NCBI GenBank assembly: GCA_041653875.1
Contig: JBAZEM010000009.1
Span: forward strand, 1 to 64,000
DNA: 64,000 bases
Reading direction: 5' to 3'
DNA from: VSJD01 sp041653875
Lineage (GTDB): Bacteria > Verrucomicrobiota > Kiritimatiellia > JAAZAB01
Below, one piece after another: positions 16,861 through 24,490 of the stretch; the first letter of the stretch is position 1, and each line of letters opens with the position of its first letter. The notes below the pieces were generated by a model, which worked only from the letters and a program-made list of their open reading frames with translations, was not told the origin of the DNA and made no database searches. Position numbers and translations under genes: made by a program.

Positions 16861-17889
16861 TTAGAACGGCGTGCTGGCCACCTTGCGCAGGAACTTCAGC
16901 TCGTGCAGAACCATGCCGGTGCCTTCGGCGACCGCGCTCAAAGGATCGTCGGCCACATGCACTGGTAAACCGGTCTGCTCGGCAATGAGCTTGTCAATGC
17001 CGCGCAAGAGGGCGCCGCCGCCCGCCAGGACTAAGCCGCGATCCACAAGATCGGCCGATAATTCCGGCGGAGAACGCTCCAAGGTAAAGCGGACGGCTTC
17101 CACAATCGTGGAAATGGGCTCATGCAGGGCTTCGCGCACCTCTTCCGTGGTCAGCGTCAGCGTTTTTGGCAGTCCGGCCACAAGGTCGCGGCCTTTGACT
17201 TCCATGCTGGTTTCCTCCGGCAGGGGGTAGGCGGATCCGATGCTGATTTTGATCTGTTCCGCGGTTCGTTCGCCAATCATCAAATTATAGACTCGCTTCA
17301 TGTACTGGATGATCGCCTCATCCATTTCGTCGCCACCCACGCGGACACTGCGGCTGAACACGATCCCGGCCAGCGAGATCAGCGCCACTTCCGTGGTGCC
17401 TCCGCCGATGTCCACGATCATGTTGCCGGCCGGCTCTTGTACCGGGAGACCCACCCCGATTGCGGCCGCCATGGGCTCTTCGATCAAATATACTTCGCGG
17501 GCGCCCGCATGGGTCGCCGAATCCTTGACTGCCCGCTTTTCCACCTCTGTAATGCCGCTCGGCACGGAAATAATGATCCGAGGCCGAATCATAATCCGAT
17601 TGCTTTGCACCTTGCGGATGAAATAGCGCAACATGGCCTCCGTGATCTCGAAATCCGCGATCACCCCGTCCTTCATGGGTCGGATGGCCGTAATGTTGCC
17701 CGGCGTTCGGCCCAGCATGCGCTTGGCTTCGTTGCCGACGGCCAATACCCGGTTGGTTCCGGTCTGGATGGCCACGACCGAGGGCTCGCGCAATATGATC
17801 CCGCGGTCTTTGACATAGACCAGGCTGTTGGCCGTGCCCAAGTCAATGCCTATGTCGTTCGAAAACAAATCGAAAAATCGGCTAAACAT
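16861..17889 (-). CDS. mreB: MreB, actin-like cell-shape protein
   Basis: A 342-residue actin-fold ATPase. Phosphate 1 motif DLGTANSLVYV (about 16-26), phosphate 2 motif DIGGGTTEVALIS and the adenosine motif LAGGGALLRGIDKLI are all present. Other hallmarks are EEPMAAAIG and RVGGDEMDEAIIQYM. MreB filaments under the membrane direct the RodA-PBP2 synthase and impose rod shape. GAGGAT lies about 7 bases before ATG 17889. It is the first gene of the minus-strand envelope operon; the 5' region faces glmM. Confidence 0.97.
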   Translation of the reverse strand: MFSRFFDLFSNDIGIDLGTANSLVYVKDRGIILREPSVVAIQTGTNRVLAVGNEAKRMLGRTPGNITAIRPMKDGVIADFEITEAMLRYFIRKVQSNRIMIRPRIIISVPSGITEVEKRAVKDSATHAGAREVYLIEEPMAAAIGVGLPVQEPAGNMIVDIGGGTTEVALISLAGIVFSRSVRVGGDEMDEAIIQYMKRVYNLMIGERTAEQIKISIGSAYPLPEETSMEVKGRDLVAGLPKTLTLTTEEVREALHEPISTIVEAVRFTLERSPPELSADLVDRGLVLAGGGALLRGIDKLIAEQTGLPVHVADDPLSAVAEGTGMVLHELKFLRKVASTPF

Positions 17890-18016
17890 GGAGAAATCCT
17901 CGTTTGGGATTAATGGCGCAAATAATGCGCCAGATTGCGACGCCTGTCAACCAGGAAATACAAAAAAATCCATTTTTCGTCTTGCCGCTCGGCGCGCAAC
18001 GCTTTATGTTTTACAA

Positions 18017-18132
18017 AGAGAACCGGGCGCTAAACGCAGGGTCTTGACGGAATGCCCATCGCGTTCTTTAATGGCTGATTCTTACGCATTTTTATTCTGT
18101 ATCCTGACTTCTGACTGCCTGAGTTGTTGCGA
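18017..18132 (+). repeat. glmM leader repeat, related to the leader at 62721-62833
   Basis: Bases 18017-18132, just before glmM, align along about 115 bases with 62721-62833, just before a Gfo/Idh gene. Shared landmarks in order are AGAGAA, GCTAAAC, CGGAATG, TCGCGTTCTT, GATTCTTACG, TTCTGTATCCTGA and CCTGAGTTGTT. A TTGACG at 18044-18049 could be a -35 box, but its counterpart in the other copy is TTGGCG. Whether this is a shared regulatory leader or a mobile repeat is open. Confidence 0.65.
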
Positions 18133-18162
18133 CCATTTGTCATTGACCATATGGAGGAACCC

Positions 18163-19512
18163 ATGGGACGATTGTTCGGAACCGACGGTGTGCGCGGGGT
18201 GGCCAATATGGAGCCCATGACCGCGGAAACGGCCCTGCTCATTGGGCGCGCCACGGCGCACGTCTGCAAACGGCATAATAACCGCCACCGCGTCGTCATC
18301 GGCAAGGACACGCGCGTCAGCGGCTATATGATCGAAAACGCCCTGACAGCCGGCATTTGCTCGATGGGCGTGGACGTGCTCCTGGTGGGTCCCATGCCGA
18401 CGCCCGGCATCGCTTTCATCACGCACAGCATGCGCGCCGATGCGGGCGTGGTCATCTCGGCTTCCCATAATCCTTATCAGGATAACGGCATTAAAATATT
18501 TTCGCGCGATGGGTTCAAGGTGCCCGATACGGTCGAGGATGAGATCGAAAGCCTGGTCACCACCGAACGCATCAAGGATATCCGGCCCACCGCCGGCGAG
18601 ATCGGCAAGGCCCACCGCATCGACGACGCCATCGGGCGCTACATCGTGTTTTGCAAAAACACGTTTCCGGACAACTTGACCTTGATCGGCATGAAGCTCG
18701 TGCTCGATTGCGCCAACGGCGCCACGTACAAGGTGGCGCCCATTATTTTTTCCGAGTTGGGCGCGGAGGTGGTCACGATCAACGACCATCCCAACGGCCT
18801 GAACATCAACGATCATTGCGGCGCTTTGTATCCCGAGGCGCTCATGGCGGAAGTTGTGCGCACCGGCGCCCAGGCAGGTTTGGCTTTCGACGGCGATGGC
18901 GACCGGCTGATCGCCATTGACGAAAAGGGGCGGCGGCTGGCCGGCGACCATATCCTGACCATCTGCGCCAAGTCCATGAAGGAGGGCGGGCTCCTGCGCA
19001 ATAACCTTGTGGTCAGCACGCCCATGAGCAACTTCGGGTTTCATGAGGCCATGCGCCGCTTGAATATCCAAACTGTGGCCGCCGATGTCGGCGACCGGTA
19101 TGTGCTGAAAATGATGCGCGAGCGGGGCGCCGTCCTGGGGGGCGAGGATTCCGGGCACATCATCTTCCTCAATCATCATACCACGGGGGACGGCATCATT
19201 TCGGCGCTTCAGCTCCTGGCCATTTCGCAGGATTCCGGACGGCCGCTCTCCGAGCTGGCGGCGATCATGCAGGTCGCGCCTCAGCGTCTGATCAATGTGG
19301 CGGTGCCGCGCAAGCCGCCGCTCGATTCCATTCCGGTCCTGCAGAAAGCCATCCGCAAAGCCGAGTTGGAACTGGGCGATTCCGGGCGCGTGCTGGTGCG
19401 CTACTCCGGCACGCAGTCCATCTGCCGCGTCATGGTGGAGAGCACGGATCCGGCCCTGACTAACCGTTTGGCCGAATCCCTGGCCGCGCTCGTGCAACGT
19501 GAGATCGGATAA
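18163..19512 (+). CDS. glmM: Phosphoglucosamine mutase
   Basis: A 449-residue alpha-D-phosphohexomutase. FGTDGVRG (5-12) opens domain 1. The phosphoserine is S101 in VVISASHNPYQDNGIK, the Mg loop is AFDGDGDR (about 240), the sugar loop is GGEDSGHIIF, and the phosphate-binding loop RYSGTQSICRVMVE ends domain 4. It converts glucosamine-6-P to glucosamine-1-P for UDP-GlcNAc, the entry to peptidoglycan and LPS, fitting the neighbouring wall operon. ATG 18163 follows GGAGGA; in-frame codons upstream are not supported. The SASHNP and long FGTDGVRG context favour GlmM over phosphomannomutase. Confidence 0.95.
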   Translation: MGRLFGTDGVRGVANMEPMTAETALLIGRATAHVCKRHNNRHRVVIGKDTRVSGYMIENALTAGICSMGVDVLLVGPMPTPGIAFITHSMRADAGVVISASHNPYQDNGIKIFSRDGFKVPDTVEDEIESLVTTERIKDIRPTAGEIGKAHRIDDAIGRYIVFCKNTFPDNLTLIGMKLVLDCANGATYKVAPIIFSELGAEVVTINDHPNGLNINDHCGALYPEALMAEVVRTGAQAGLAFDGDGDRLIAIDEKGRRLAGDHILTICAKSMKEGGLLRNNLVVSTPMSNFGFHEAMRRLNIQTVAADVGDRYVLKMMRERGAVLGGEDSGHIIFLNHHTTGDGIISALQLLAISQDSGRPLSELAAIMQVAPQRLINVAVPRKPPLDSIPVLQKAIRKAELELGDSGRVLVRYSGTQSICRVMVESTDPALTNRLAESLAALVQREIG

Positions 19513-19565
19513 GTCGCGCCGAAAATACGATTGTATGACTGAACGGCAACAGGTAGTATCGCGGC

Positions 19566-20024
19566 ATGGGTCCGACGGTATTTAAATGGAAGGGCTATCG
19601 GTTCTTTTTCTTTTCGCGCGAAGAGCGGCGGTTGCATGTTCATGCCTTTTGCCCGGACGGCGAAGCCAAGTTCTGGTTGGAACCCACCGTCGAACTTGCG
19701 GGAAACTATGGTTTGTCGCAGACCCAGGTGACGGAATTAAAAAAATGGTGGAGGAAAAGAAAGATGACATCCTCGACGCTTGGCGCAAGCACTTCGCAGG
19801 TGGAAGTGACTAATATCGATCGTTTCGGCTTCTGGCTCCTGGTCGAAGACCGGGAATATTTCCTGTCCTATGCAGACTTTCCGTGGTTTCGGAACGCAAC
19901 GCTTGGCCAGATTCTGGACGTGCAGTTGCTCCACGGCGATCATCTTCACTGGCCGGCTCTCGATGTCGATCTCAGTCTCGATTCTCTATCCCGGCCCGAG
20001 ACGTTTCCACTGATCTATAACTAA
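19566..20024 (+). CDS. DUF4160 and DUF2442 joined in one frame, with a slippery A7 run at the junction
   Basis: The 152-codon frame begins like DUF4160 (MGPTVFKWKGYRFFFFSREE, then HVHAFCPDGEAKFWLEP and ELAGNYGLS). After residue 58 it changes to a basic linker (KKWWRKRK) and then DUF2442 (RFGFWLLVEDREYFLSYADF ... LHWPALDVDLSLDSL). The normal DUF4160 C-terminus (MVEEKKDDILDAWRKHF) is instead in the -1 frame, 19745-19813. The switch is at seven A residues (19739-19745) phased as A AAA AAA. DUF2442 could start independently at ATG 19764 or GTG 19800. These two families are usually adjacent small genes with toxin-antitoxin-like distribution; their biochemical role is not established. Confidence 0.7.
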   Translation: MGPTVFKWKGYRFFFFSREERRLHVHAFCPDGEAKFWLEPTVELAGNYGLSQTQVTELKKWWRKRKMTSSTLGASTSQVEVTNIDRFGFWLLVEDREYFLSYADFPWFRNATLGQILDVQLLHGDHLHWPALDVDLSLDSLSRPETFPLIYN

Positions 20025-20055
20025 CGCGGGCAGGCCCGCAACCCAAAGATTTTTT

Positions 20056-20175
20056 ACCACGAAACACACAAAACACACGAAAGTTCAGCAAAATAATAGT
20101 ACAGACTCTATTTTCTTATATTGAAAAACAGAATCTGATCTTCATCCATTTCGTGTGTTCCGTGTGTTTCGTGGT
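20056..20175. repeat. 120-bp element with 27-bp terminal inverted repeats
   Basis: The left arm 20056-20082 (ACCACGAAACACAC then AAAACACACGAAA) and right arm 20149-20175 match at 25 of 27 positions as inverted repeats. The 66-base centre is AT-rich and codes for nothing. No flanking duplication is evident. It fills most of the 302-base gap between the DUF4160/DUF2442 gene and the tatD-like gene; the rest contains no visible feature. Confidence 0.85.
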
Positions 20176-20326
20176 TATCTTGTTTTTCTTTGCGGTTCCT
20201 GATGTCTGAGGTACTAACGCGGGCAATCTTCCGGTTTCTTTTCATGGTTTTTATTGCGGGCTCCAGCGTTTAGCCGCTAACCGAAAATCGCATGGAGATC
20301 TACGCCGCGAAGTGCGTTGAGGCTCT

Positions 20327-21124
20327 ATGCAATTATTTGACGTCCATTGCCACTTGCAGGATGAACGTCTGAGCGGCCGCTTGGGCGAGGCGCTGGATCG
20401 CGCGCAACAAGCGGGGGTTCGGCGCATGCTGTGCTGTGGATGCCATGAGCGCAATTGGGATGCCGTCCTTGCCCTGGCGCAGGCCCATCCGGAAATTGTG
20501 CCCTCTTTCGGCATCCATCCCTGGTATTTGGAAGGACGGACGGATAGATGGATAGAAACCTTGGAACGGTATTTGTCGGTTCAACCGTCAGGTGTCGGCG
20601 AAATCGGCCTCGATCATGCCGTCAATCCCCGTGCCGACGAGGAGCAGGAAGCCGTGTTCATTGCCCAGTTGCGCCTGGCCCGCCGGCTGAAACGGCCGGT
20701 CAGTATCCATTGCCGGAAAGCCTGGGAACGATTGCTCGAGATTTTAAGCCGGGAAGGCGGAGTCGGGTGGGGCGGACTGATTCATTCTTATTCGGGATCG
20801 GCGGAATTAGTGAAGCCGCTGGAAGAAACGGGCTTGTATATTTCTTTCAGCGGCGCTATCACGCGTCCTGAAAACAAGCGCGGCCAACGGGCTTTGGCGG
20901 CGGTGTCGCCCGCGCGCCTGCTGATCGAAACCGACAGCCCCGACCTGCCGCCGGCCGGTGCGGCCGGCGCGGTCAATGAACCGGCGAATTTGGTTTTTGT
21001 GGCGGCGGCGGCGGCCGATATCCTGGGTCGGACGCCGGACTGGGTGGCGGAGCGGACGTTTGCCAATGCCGTCCGGCTGTTGGCCGGGATCGTTAAGCCG
21101 AATATGGGAGTTAAGGCGGGCTAA
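20327..21124 (+). CDS. TatD family metal-dependent hydrolase
   Basis: A 265-residue amidohydrolase-fold protein. Metal ligands are seen in DVHCHL (residues 5-10), GEIGLDHAV (Glu/Asp, about 92), PVSIHCRKA (about 128), a loop at LIHSYSG and the late ETDSPDLPPAG. TatD proteins are Mg-dependent 3'-5' DNases/RNases or related hydrolases, with roles in DNA repair and RNA quality control. Length and motif spacing are normal. It precedes apt by 179 bases; the two need not be co-transcribed. The specific TatD/YcfH/YjjV subgroup is not assigned. Confidence 0.9.
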   Translation: MQLFDVHCHLQDERLSGRLGEALDRAQQAGVRRMLCCGCHERNWDAVLALAQAHPEIVPSFGIHPWYLEGRTDRWIETLERYLSVQPSGVGEIGLDHAVNPRADEEQEAVFIAQLRLARRLKRPVSIHCRKAWERLLEILSREGGVGWGGLIHSYSGSAELVKPLEETGLYISFSGAITRPENKRGQRALAAVSPARLLIETDSPDLPPAGAAGAVNEPANLVFVAAAAADILGRTPDWVAERTFANAVRLLAGIVKPNMGVKAG

Positions 21125-21303
21125 CGCCCACAACCCAAACTGCGACCTGGATATGGAGGACAGCAGGCCCCTGCCGCCGGGGCGCGGCGATGGCGGCCCG
21201 TCGCCCTCCAATAATTTATGCGCAAAAAACGAGTGTCTTTTTCGGAAAGCTTCTAACACCCATGATCGATACTCATAACACAACCAAAACAGGAGGACAG
21301 AGC

Positions 21304-21834
21304 ATGAATTGTGACGCGCTCAAGAAAGCCATTCGCGAAGTGCCGGATTTTCCCAAGCCCGGAATTTTATTTTACGACATTACCCCGATTTTGGCGGATG
21401 CCAGGTTGTTCCAGCAGTCAATCGCCGTCCTCTGTGAGCGGCATGTTAAGCGGAAGCCCAAAGCCGTGGCGGCCATTGACGCGCGCGGGTTTATCTTCGG
21501 CGCCGCAGTTGCCCAGAAGCTGGGCGTCGGGTTCATTCCCATCCGCAAGAAAGGAAAACTGCCGTTCACGACCATAGACGAATCCTATGACTTGGAATAC
21601 GGCTCGGCCACCATCAGCATGCACGCGGATGCCGTGAAGCCGGGCGACACGATCCTCATCGTGGACGATCTGCTGGCGACGGGCGGGACGGCGGCGGCGT
21701 GCGCCCGGTTAATCGAACGGCAAGGCGGCAAAATCGTGGAGATCGAGTTCCTGATCGAATTGGCCGGATTGCAAGGCCGTGCCAAACTGGCCGGGCATCC
21801 TGTTTTCTCGGCCATTGTTTATGAAGGAGGCTGA
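21304..21834 (+). CDS. apt: Adenine phosphoribosyltransferase
   Basis: A 176-residue type I phosphoribosyltransferase. The N-terminal VPDFPKPGILFYDITPIL is the APT signature, AIDARGFIFGAAVA binds the base region, KLPFTTIDESYDLEYG is the flexible loop and TILIVDDLLATGGTA is the PRPP-binding motif. It salvages adenine to AMP in the cytoplasm. ATG 21304 has AGGAGGA nine bases upstream; the longer frame from 21190 is not needed. The gene is followed by a 110-base inverted repeat. Confidence 0.96.
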   Translation: MNCDALKKAIREVPDFPKPGILFYDITPILADARLFQQSIAVLCERHVKRKPKAVAAIDARGFIFGAAVAQKLGVGFIPIRKKGKLPFTTIDESYDLEYGSATISMHADAVKPGDTILIVDDLLATGGTAAACARLIERQGGKIVEIEFLIELAGLQGRAKLAGHPVFSAIVYEGG

Positions 21835-21859
21835 GCGCAAAAAGCAGACAAAGAGAACG

Positions 21860-21970
21860 CCGAACATCCAACATCGAACATCCAACACCGAATGTCTGAA
21901 ATCAGACGGCGGACGGAAGTTCGTTCTTCCATTCGATGTTGGGCGTTGGATGTTCGATGTTGGATGTTCG
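21860..21970. repeat. Inverted repeat of CCAACAT/CGAACAT units (second copy)
   Basis: The left arm (GAACATCCAACATCGAACAT) and right arm (GGATGTTCGATGTTGGATGT) flank a centre that itself includes AATGTCTGAAATCAGAC. Same family as 13274-13378. It lies between the convergent apt and the adenylyltransferase-like gene, ending two bases before the latter's stop codon. Confidence 0.85.
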
Positions 21971-21971
21971 C

Positions 21972-22964
21972 TTATTCAGCGCCTGGCGTCGGTTTCTGTG
22001 CCATCCGGCTTATGACGCCGGTGGTGCTGAAGCCCTCCAGCAAGGGAATGCTCTCCAGGCGGCCACCCCAGCTTTCCACCAGGCGCCTTTCCTCGCGAAC
22101 GCGCTTTTCTTCAAAGGACCCGCCCTTGACATGGATATCGGGTTGGATTGTGGCCAGCAAGGGCAGGGGATTATCGCCCGAAAATGGATATGCCGTTGTC
22201 ACGGCTTCGAGGGCGTTAAGTGCCTGCAGTCGGAACCGGATGGGGAAGATCGGACGCGCGGCGCCTTTATAGGACCGCACGGACTTGTCGTCGTTGACCA
22301 GCACCAGCAGGCGCGCGCCCAATTTTCCGGCCTGGGCCAGCAGCCGCGCGTGGCCGAGGTGCAACACGTCAAAACATCCGTTGACCGTTACCAAGGGTCT
22401 GCCACGTGCGCCGGCATTTAGAAACCGATCCAGGTCGTGACGGTCAGGCAGGGGGGGCATGACGGCAGCCGGAACCGATACCGGTGTGCGACCGTCTTGG
22501 ATGGCCTTTTGAATGTCAGCCGTAAAACAACCGGCCACCGGCGCCAGGTCCACGACATGGTCGGCCAGCTTGCGCGCTACCATGGCGATGATGCCGGGGG
22601 ACTTTTGCGCGAGGCAGTCCACGAGTGTAAAGGGACGCAACCGGGCCAAAGCCGCTTCGGCATCGCCTGGCGAACATGTCGCGGCCATGGAAACAGCGCG
22701 CAAATGGGCGGCCATTTCGAGACGCGCGGCTAAATTTGGGGTGGCCGAGTCAAGGTGTGAGGCATCTGAATGGATGATAACGTAGACATGGCTGGCCTGG
22801 CGCGCGGCTTCCCGGATGGCGGCCAGGTTGCCGGGGTGCAAGAGGGCGAAGCTGCCCGTGACCACAGCCACGGTCCCGCCCGCATCCGCGACATTTTTGC
22901 GCCATGCCGGCCATTGGGCCGGTGAAATAATTTTAGGTGTTGAATTGTTTGTTCGGGAGTGCAT
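21972..22964 (-). CDS. Tandem nucleotidyltransferase-fold protein, HldE adenylyltransferase-like C-terminus
   Basis: A 330-residue protein with two cytidylyltransferase-like Rossmann domains. The C-terminal one (about 190-325) is canonical: VNGCFDVLHLGHARLL with HLGH at 202-205, then VKGGSFEEKRV and the SFTTG-like GFSTTGVI, matching the D-glycero-beta-manno-heptose-1-P adenylyltransferase half of HldE. The N-terminal domain (about 33-165) has VVTGSFALLHPGN, where HPGN replaces HxGH, so it is probably catalytically dead. Typical HldE has a sugar kinase there instead. Start ATG 22964 lacks a clear ribosome site. It likely makes an ADP- or CDP-sugar for LPS core, but the substrate is open. Confidence 0.75.
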   Translation of the reverse strand: MHSRTNNSTPKIISPAQWPAWRKNVADAGGTVAVVTGSFALLHPGNLAAIREAARQASHVYVIIHSDASHLDSATPNLAARLEMAAHLRAVSMAATCSPGDAEAALARLRPFTLVDCLAQKSPGIIAMVARKLADHVVDLAPVAGCFTADIQKAIQDGRTPVSVPAAVMPPLPDRHDLDRFLNAGARGRPLVTVNGCFDVLHLGHARLLAQAGKLGARLLVLVNDDKSVRSYKGAARPIFPIRFRLQALNALEAVTTAYPFSGDNPLPLLATIQPDIHVKGGSFEEKRVREERRLVESWGGRLESIPLLEGFSTTGVISRMAQKPTPGAE

Positions 22965-23040
22965 TGTCACGGCTTTTATAGCACAATGCCGGTGCGGGCG
23001 TAAATGCCAAGATTGATGACGGCTGACTGGGGGCGCTGAT

Positions 23041-23925
23041 ATGAACAAGCCCGCTGCCACTTATTCCCTCGCCATCGCGACCGATGAGACGAACGCGCTC
23101 ATCCTCGCGGAAGCCCTGGCGGATTGGAACCTGGGCGTTCATTTGCCGGATCGTGAAGGGCCGGCGATTTTGGAAATCTTCTGCGCAACCCGCGCCGAGG
23201 CCGAATCACGCCTGAGCGCCCTGCGGGCGCTGGCGCCCCGGGCGCATTTCGTGGCGCCAACCATCAAACCGGTGGAGCGGCAGGATTGGGCGGAAAGCTG
23301 GAAGCGATTTTTTCATACTCAACGTGTCTCGGAACGGATTGTGGTCAAGCCATCCTGGGAATCGGTCGAAGCCCGGCCGGGAGATTGCGTCGTGGAAATC
23401 GACCCGGGCCTGAGTTTCGGCACGGGCCTGCACGGCACGACCCGCGCCTGTCTGCGATTCCTGGATTCCTGGCAACGTCATCAGCCGCAGGCGTCCGTGC
23501 TGGATATGGGCTGCGGCACTGGTATTCTGGCGATTGCCGCCGCCAAGCTGGGGTTTCCGCGCGTGACCGCCCTGGACAACGATCCGGCCGCCGTGCGCGT
23601 GGCGCGGGCCAACGCAGTCTCTAATGGGGTGGCTGATCGAATTGAATATATTCAGGCCGATGCGTCTGAATTTAAAGCCGACCGGGTCTATGACCTCGTC
23701 CTGGCCAATCTGCTGGCGGGCATGCTCGTCACATGGGCGGACCGGGTTGCCGCCGCCGTGAGCCGGATGCCCGGAAGCGGCCTGGCGCTTTCCGGAATTC
23801 TGGAGGAGCAATACGAGGCCGTGCGCTCCGCGTACGCGGAGCGGGGCTTTGCGGAGCGGGAATCCATTGTTTTGGAGGGATGGAAAAGCGGATGCTTCTG
23901 CCGTTGTTCATGCAAAACTGGTTAG
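23041..23925 (+). CDS. prmA: Ribosomal protein L11 methyltransferase-like SAM methyltransferase
   Basis: A 294-residue protein matching PrmA in layout. The N-terminal recognition domain includes VERQDWAESWKRFFH, then the SAM-binding Rossmann domain has DPGLSFGTGLHGTTR, VLDMGCGTGILAIAAAKLG (motif I), and VLANLLAGML in place of the usual N-L motif IV. PrmA trimethylates L11 on the ribosome. The start ATG 23041 is next to GGGGGC. It is divergent from the adenylyltransferase-like gene, leaving 76 bases for both promoters. Confidence 0.9.
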   Translation: MNKPAATYSLAIATDETNALILAEALADWNLGVHLPDREGPAILEIFCATRAEAESRLSALRALAPRAHFVAPTIKPVERQDWAESWKRFFHTQRVSERIVVKPSWESVEARPGDCVVEIDPGLSFGTGLHGTTRACLRFLDSWQRHQPQASVLDMGCGTGILAIAAAKLGFPRVTALDNDPAAVRVARANAVSNGVADRIEYIQADASEFKADRVYDLVLANLLAGMLVTWADRVAAAVSRMPGSGLALSGILEEQYEAVRSAYAERGFAERESIVLEGWKSGCFCRCSCKTG

Positions 23926-24052
23926 CCCTTCGGCAACTTTGCCGTTCTATCTCGCCTGGGCGAAGCGCTACGGCGGAGCACGGTCGGCGGAGCCTGGCGA
24001 ACGGCCTCTACACCGAACGGGTGTAGTCGCGGTTCGTTAGAACCGCTATGTC
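23926..24052. repeat. Dispersed repeat of the ACCGAACGGGTGTAG family
   Basis: Contains GGCAACTTTGCCGTTCTATC and CTACACCGAACGGGTGTAG, then CGGTTCGTTAGAACCG, all short palindromes shared with 3785-3900, 32318-32425 and 58364-58442. It separates prmA from the convergent cutA. Confidence 0.75.
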
Positions 24053-24055
24053 GGG

Positions 24056-24379
24056 CTACGCCTTTGTCTCCCGGAGCACCCATTGACGGTAGGCGGGCAG
24101 AACCTGCGTTACCTTCACCGCGATGATTTCCGGCACTTCATACGGATGGTGGTGTCGGATGAAGGCCATCAGGGGCTTGGTTCGCGCGCTCCGGGTTTTG
24201 GCCGCTAACAGCCATTCTTCGGATTGTTCCACCTTGTTATGCCAGCGATACATGCTGTGAATGGATGCGATCTGAACACAGGCCGCCAGCCGTTCTTTCA
24301 CTATCCGGCCGGCCAGCCGCAACGCCTCCCGGCGGGAGGCGACGGTTGTCTGGACAATGGCGATGGCGTTTTGTTGCAT
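24056..24379 (-). CDS. cutA: CutA1 family divalent-cation tolerance protein
   Basis: A 107-residue trimeric ferredoxin-like fold protein. The segments AIVQTTVASRREALRLAGRI, KERLAACVQIASIHSMYRW, EEWLLAAKT and HPYEVPEIIAVKV follow the CutA pattern in order. CutA is linked to copper tolerance and in many organisms has an unclear role. The start ATG 24379 (MQQNAIAI) gives normal length; the frame is open far upstream, but that part is antisense to the next gene. GAAG is the only ribosome-site-like string nearby. Confidence 0.92.
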   Translation of the reverse strand: MQQNAIAIVQTTVASRREALRLAGRIVKERLAACVQIASIHSMYRWHNKVEQSEEWLLAAKTRSARTKPLMAFIRHHHPYEVPEIIAVKVTQVLPAYRQWVLRETKA

Positions 24380-24490
24380 GGCGTTTCTTCGATCGGTCCG
24401 ATTCGACCAATAGGGCATGATGTGGGAAAGCATGCTTGCTGACAAGTCAAAATGGCAAGGCGCTTGACAGCGGGTAATCAAAGCGCCATC

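Noticed and set aside
18082..19497. A 471-codon minus-strand open frame
   Set aside because: Antisense of glmM, with no recognisable domain or start context.
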